From the NCBI GenBank assembly GCA_964592475.1, contig CAZQEZ010000186.1, positions 1 to 7,554 of the forward strand: a stretch of DNA of 7,554 nt. Reading direction: 5' to 3'. Below are positions 5,999-7,554 of the stretch, one piece after another. The stretch is from CAZQEZ01 sp964592475. GTDB lineage: Bacteria; Bacteroidota; Bacteroidia; Cytophagales; Cyclobacteriaceae. Position 1 is the first letter of the stretch. Every line of letters starts with the position of its first letter. Below the pieces are notes generated by a model. It did no database searches and was not told where the DNA came from. It saw nothing but the letters and a program-made list of their open reading frames with translations. Position numbers and translations under genes: made by a program.

Positions 5999-7471
5999 AT
6001 GAAAAAAATAAAAATATTCGTTTGTCTGTTTTGCCTTTTATCATTTAACTATTTCGGGGTTGCTCAACAAGGTCGAGAAGTTAAAGAAATTAAATGGGAA
6101 AATGAATATCCTGAACCAGCAACCTCACAACAAACAGAAAGCTGGGGTAAACACATCCAGCGTACTATGCATCTGCTGGCCAGCAGTACTCCGCAAAAGC
6201 GAAATACGGTGCGTGTTCTTTTTTACGGGCAAAGCATTGTAGCCAATAAAAAATGGACCGATGAAGTTGTATTTGATTTAAAAAAGAGGTTTCCACATGC
6301 CAATATGATTTATGAAAATCGTGCCATTGGTGGCTTTTCCTCGCAATACCTGGTGCAAAGTGCGGAAGCTGACCTGTATCCTTTCTATCCTGACTTACTC
6401 ATTTTTCATGTTTATGGCAGTCATAAAGAATATCAGGAAATAATTCACAATACCCGCTCCCGTACTACAGCAGAAATTGCCATAGTTTCCGATCATTTGG
6501 GCAGCAAGGAATACGATGGTAAAGAATTTTACAGCCCGGGCGATTGGAAAGAATTTAAACGAAACACATTTGTGCCTTTGGTAGCAGAGGAATATGATGC
6601 CCAGTTGATTGATATCACAGCCCCCTGGAAAGAATACCTGGTAACCAATAATTTGACTTCGCAGGATCTGCTTAAAGATGGGGTACACCCCAATGATCAT
6701 GGCTGCTACCTGATGAGCACCTTAGTGGCGCGGGAACTTGTTTATTTGCCCGAGCAGCAACCTTTAGAAAAATACCAAAACATTGTGCGAGACTATGAAG
6801 TGGGGAAGGATGTAAAATTTGAGAAAGGGAAACTAATTTTAGAATTTTCCGGCAACCGGGTGGATTTAATTGCAGCTGATCAGGAAAATAATGCTGCGTT
6901 AGAAGTATTTGTCGATGGTAAAAAACCTTCTCAAATGATCAATAGCTACTATCATGGCCGCAGCAGTGGTTGCCCTGGAGTAGCCTGGCCCGCGGTGCTA
7001 AGAGTGGATGCTCAAACTTTACCCTTACTGGAAAAGTGGACACTTACCATAAAGAAAGTAAATGAAGCCAATACAGATTTTACCTTTCAAATAGAAGGAA
7101 GCAAAACCGGCTTTGATGGAACAGGATCAAGTCTGGAGCAATTTATTTCTAATTCGGGCCGGGTAGTAATAGAACCAAAAGCCTGGATGAACCTGGAAAG
7201 GGATTATAAACATAAAGGCGTACCTGTAACCAAAGGCTTCAAAATTCATTGGCAAACAAAACCACTTTTTGTAGATCAATATCAATCTCCCGAGAATATT
7301 GACCAATCAATTGAAAGAGCGACCACTGTTGTCCAAAATATTGCTAATAAATCTCACACCTTAATTTTGAAGATTAGTAAGAATGAAACTGTGCCTATAG
7401 CTAAAATTAGAATTTATGAACCACCTCTGAAAAATAAAATGAAAGTAGTGGCTGACCCTCCAGTGAATTAA
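5999..7471 (+). CDS. Secreted SGNH/GDSL-type hydrolase, probable carbohydrate esterase
   Basis: 490 residues. A signal peptide (1-23, ending VAQ) implies export to the periplasm or beyond. The N-terminal half (about 65-250) is an SGNH fold. Block I is VLFYGQSI with nucleophile Ser79 (GQS instead of GDS); block II is NRAIGGFSS (107-115); block III is HVYGSHKEY (137-145); the acid/base pair is Asp227 and His230 in DGVHPND. The usual block III Asn is His142 here. The C-terminal half (about 270-475) looks like beta-rich accessory domains, including SSGCPGVAWPAVLRV (322-336), and may bind substrate. Removal of acyl groups from a polysaccharide is the likely role, by family and by the sugar permease and sulfatase relic upstream; the substrate is unknown. 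It starts at ATT-ATG, 82 bp after the end of recognisable sulfatase sequence. Whether it kept its own promoter is unclear. Confidence 0.8.
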   Translation: MKKIKIFVCLFCLLSFNYFGVAQQGREVKEIKWENEYPEPATSQQTESWGKHIQRTMHLLASSTPQKRNTVRVLFYGQSIVANKKWTDEVVFDLKKRFPHANMIYENRAIGGFSSQYLVQSAEADLYPFYPDLLIFHVYGSHKEYQEIIHNTRSRTTAEIAIVSDHLGSKEYDGKEFYSPGDWKEFKRNTFVPLVAEEYDAQLIDITAPWKEYLVTNNLTSQDLLKDGVHPNDHGCYLMSTLVARELVYLPEQQPLEKYQNIVRDYEVGKDVKFEKGKLILEFSGNRVDLIAADQENNAALEVFVDGKKPSQMINSYYHGRSSGCPGVAWPAVLRVDAQTLPLLEKWTLTIKKVNEANTDFTFQIEGSKTGFDGTGSSLEQFISNSGRVVIEPKAWMNLERDYKHKGVPVTKGFKIHWQTKPLFVDQYQSPENIDQSIERATTVVQNIANKSHTLILKISKNETVPIAKIRIYEPPLKNKMKVVADPPVN

Positions 7472-7503
7472 TTGTTGAATTTGAAATAATTAATGGGTTT
7501 TTT
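7467..7503 (+). terminator. Weak possible terminator after the SGNH gene
   Basis: ATTAATT (7467-7473, overlapping the stop codon) can pair with AATTAAT (7488-7494) around a 14-nt loop. GGG and six T (7498-7503) follow. The stem is all A/T and the loop large, so this is a tentative call. Confidence 0.3.
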
Positions 7504-7535
7504 CGGGTTAGTAAAACTGTCATAACTATCTATCT

Positions 7536-7554
7536 ATGAATATCGGGTTAATTA
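7536..7554 (+). CDS. Possible start of a further gene, cut by the window edge
   Basis: An ATG at 7536 opens a frame reading MNIGLI to the end of the window. It lies 64 bp after the SGNH stop in the same direction. The leader is CTATCT rather than ATT before ATG. Only six codons are visible, so no product can be named and the start itself is uncertain. Confidence 0.25.

Noticed and set aside
6395..6700. Minus-strand open frame inside the SGNH gene
   Set aside because: It overlaps the catalytic half of a clear hydrolase and shows no recognisable motif of its own.
1..7554. Mobile elements, CRISPR arrays, tRNA or rRNA genes
   Set aside because: I saw no transposase-like protein, paired terminal repeats, regularly spaced repeats or tRNA-like cloverleaf in the window.

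Overview
The window looks like chromosomal DNA from a marine-type or soil-type Bacteroidota (Cytophagia/Flavobacteriia-like). It is AT-rich, especially between genes. Its start codons lack Shine-Dalgarno sequences and sit in A/T-rich leaders, typically ending in ATT before ATG. The gene content also fits: a FucP-like sugar permease, a sulfatase lipoprotein relic and a secreted SGNH hydrolase. This placement is inference; no marker gene is present.

Layout. (1) At 151-924 (+) is a small cytoplasmic helix-hairpin-helix (HhH) DNA-glycosylase-like protein with a Rho-N/SAP-like tail. It converges on a minus-strand pair, with a strong terminator hairpin at 972-1005. (2) At 3899-1004 (-) is a tight two-gene operon with a 4-bp gap. 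The first gene encodes a polytopic membrane protein with a duplicated WH...G.D...SPPH motif. The second encodes a membrane-anchored periplasmic protein with two HLHP-containing, His/Met-rich, YtkA/FixH/CopC-like beta modules. Together they look like a little-described envelope system, probably handling a metal (copper) or heme. (3) At 3900-4197 is a 298-bp divergent promoter region holding three inverted repeats. (4) At 4198-5556 (+) is an MFS sugar permease, closed by a clear rho-independent terminator at 5578-5617. (5) At 5640 to about 5917 (+) is a sulfatase gene remnant: lipoprotein signal, metal-binding DD and the catalytic CSPSR motif are all readable, but a nonsense codon, a 1-nt frameshift and loss of everything after CSPSRGAL have destroyed it. 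(6) At 5999-7471 (+) is a secreted SGNH/GDSL-type hydrolase with non-canonical blocks. A next gene may begin at 7536.

How the genes fit together. The permease, dead sulfatase and SGNH esterase look like pieces of a (sulfated) glycan-use locus that has lost its sulfatase. The minus-strand operon is a separate unit, and its partner reactions are not encoded here. No RNA genes, insertion sequences or CRISPR arrays were found. The most novel-looking item is the two-gene membrane operon; the most certain anomaly is the sulfatase pseudogene.
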